A program made the translations under genes and the position numbers. A stretch of 64,000 nucleotides of DNA from the NCBI RefSeq assembly GCF_028583425.1, contig NC_072790.1, forward strand, positions 13,126,552 through 13,190,551, written 5' to 3'. Positions 62,880-64,000 of this stretch are shown here, piece after piece (the first letter of the stretch is position 1; each line of letters starts with the position of its first letter). This stretch comes from Eublepharis macularius. Its lineage: Eukaryota > Chordata > Lepidosauria > Squamata > Eublepharidae. The notes under the pieces are model-generated. The model was not told where the DNA came from. It saw only the letters and a program-made list of their open reading frames with translations, and made no database searches.

Positions 62880-63185
62880 AACCCACCTTTCCGCCCTCAT
62901 CAGGGCCGTGAAGGCAGCTAACAAATTAAAAACATACATAATGAAACATGTCTTAAACACCATAAAACCAAACAAAAGCACATCATTTAAACAATTAAAA
63001 CTAAGCTAAAATACACATACAAAAACATAAAAACACTCAAAACATAGGGCAGGAAGGAGGGATCACGGAGGGAATGCCAGGTGAAACAAAAAAGTCTCTC
63101 TGCTTGTGGAAGATGGCAAGAGAAGGGGACAGGCAAGTATCTCTGGAGACTTTTGGTGCCATGACCTAAGAAGTCCTTCTCCGAG
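62880..63185 (-). mobile_element. L2-like LINE 3' UTR
   Basis: On the minus strand: GGAGAAGGACTTCTTAGGTC, TTCACCTGGCATTCCC and, at the end, CGGCCCTGATGAGGGCGGAA. Similar in style to the 3' UTRs at 46.5 and 12.1 kb. A non-coding part only. Confidence 0.5.
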
Positions 63186-63186
63186 G

Positions 63187-64000
63187 TTGTATGTGTGTGT
63201 GTGTGATGTGCCATCAAGTCACTTTCAACCCTATGAATTAACAACCTCCAAAACATCCTATCATTAACAGCCTTGCTTAAATGTTGCAAACGGAAGGCTG
63301 CAATTTCCTCTGTTGAGTCAAGCCCTCTCGTTTTAGTTCTTAATCTTTTGCTGCTCCTTTCCACCTTTCCCAGTATTATTGACTTTTCCAGAGAATCTTG
63401 TCTTCTCATGATGTGACCAAAGTTCAACAGCCTCAGTTTTTGTCATTTTAGCTTCTAAGGAGAATTCAAGCTTGATTTGATCTAGAACCCACTTTGTCTT
63501 TTTTTCGGCCAACATTTTTCACCAACATCACATTACAAATGAATCAGATTTCTTCCTGTTCACTTTCTTCATTGTCCAACTTCCATATCCATACATAGTA
63601 ATGGAGAATACCATGATGTGGATTATCTTGATCTCGGTCTCCAGCGACACATCCTTATTCTTAAGGATCTTTTCTTGTTCCCTTATGGCTACCCTTCCGA
63701 GTCTTAACCTCCTTCTTGAGTGCCGTCTTCCTTTGGGTTGATGATTGAGCCAAAGAACAGAAAATCTTTTAGCAATTTCAATTTCTTCATTGCGAACCTT
63801 AAAATTGTGTAATTCCTTGATAGTCATTACTTTTTTCTTCTTGATGTTCAACTGTAATCCTGCTTTGACATTTTCTCCCTTAAACTTCATCAGTACTTGT
63901 TTCAAGTTTTCACTATTTTCTGCCAGTAATGTGATGTCATCTGCATATCTCAAATTGTTAATGTTCCTTCCACCAATTTCTGCTCCATCTTATATACTCA
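63187..64000 (-). mobile_element. BovB/RTE LINE, runs off the window
   Basis: The longest BovB copy here. Minus-strand order from 64,000: a catalytic MRYADDITLLAE, LQLNIKKKKVMTIKELHNFK, then RRLRLGRVAIREQEKILKNK, DVSLETEIKIIHIMVFSITM, YGYGSWTMKKVNRKKSDSFV. After a shift come MNFGHIMRRQDSLEKSIILG and KVERSSKRLRTKTRGLDS. The 3' end carries a (TG)n tract (63,187-63,204). The YADD box is intact, but frameshifts near 63,520 and 63,430 break the ORF. Confidence 0.93.
63528..63953 (-). pseudogene. BovB reverse transcriptase, motif C to connection
   Basis: An open frame of 141 codons starting at the catalytic motif C (YADD, encoded near 63,940-63,950), followed by the conserved ENLKQVLMKFKGENVKAGL, GSWTMKKVNRKK region. 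In an active RTE element this protein would copy its RNA at a nicked genomic site, and BovB machinery is thought to move the Sauria-type SINEs. Fingers and endonuclease lie beyond the window, if present. Confidence 0.92.

Overview
This window is vertebrate nuclear DNA. The repeat set points to a squamate reptile (lizard or snake): four 3' fragments of a BovB/RTE LINE, a SINE with the deuterostome/squamate 'Sauria SINE' body, several tRNA-headed SINEs, CR1, L2-like and two L1 lineages, a Penelope-like tail, Ty3/gypsy remains and many short DNA transposons. The species cannot be fixed by reading alone. I found no complete host gene, no rRNA or true tRNA gene, no CRISPR array and nothing prokaryotic. 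The window reads as intergenic or intronic DNA, and the open reading frames with recognisable homology are all transposon remnants. Two short stretches (55.85-56.05 kb and 60.49-60.54 kb) look faintly like host exons but could not be identified.

Layout. 0-7.4 kb: L2 and BovB scraps, a palindromic hAT-type MITE, and a hAT-like element split by a 5'-truncated L1 and then a SINE. 8-17 kb: SINEs, L2 tails, BovB, a (TTCC)n tract, a GC-rich MITE. 18.1-19.2 kb: a minisatellite of about 52-54 bp units. 19.3-25 kb: LTR fragments, SINEs and MITEs. 25.1-26.9 kb: a decayed Ty3/gypsy body (gag, protease, RNase H, integrase start; reverse transcriptase deleted). 26.9-28.9 kb: a cluster of LTR-like units on the minus strand, one of them split by a Penelope-like tail. 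31-37 kb: SINEs, palindromic MITEs, and two related LTRs about 2.6 kb apart, one split by a GC-rich hAT-like element. 37.2-38.6 kb: a CR1 3' end and a second CR1 3' end in tandem. 41-44.8 kb: BovB, a Penelope-like tail and two sets of locally duplicated units. 46.5-47.2 kb: L2. 48.4-55.85 kb: a CR1 split by a 6.4-kb L1-bearing insertion. 56.5-58.1 kb: L2 with a MITE inside. 59-64 kb: mostly unassigned sequence, ending in a BovB that runs off the window.

The most informative structure is at 49,077-55,506. The CR1 reading frame resumes exactly when this block is removed, and the block is flanked by a 10-bp direct repeat (CCTCTGAGTT). The block has one poly-A end and contains, in the same orientation, a near-full-length L1 preceded by the 3' end of a different non-LTR retrotransposon. 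This is what a single retrotransposition event with template switching, or a 5' transduction, would leave. Many other insertions can be dated relative to each other because their target-site duplications are visible by eye (8 bp for hAT-type elements, 13-17 bp for L1 and Penelope-like elements, TTA/TAA for Harbinger-like palindromes).

I did not find a convincing undescribed biological system. The value of the window lies in its nested insertion record, one candidate chimeric retrotransposon, and a few unidentified coding-like stretches. Family names rest on recalled protein and terminal motifs, not on database searches.
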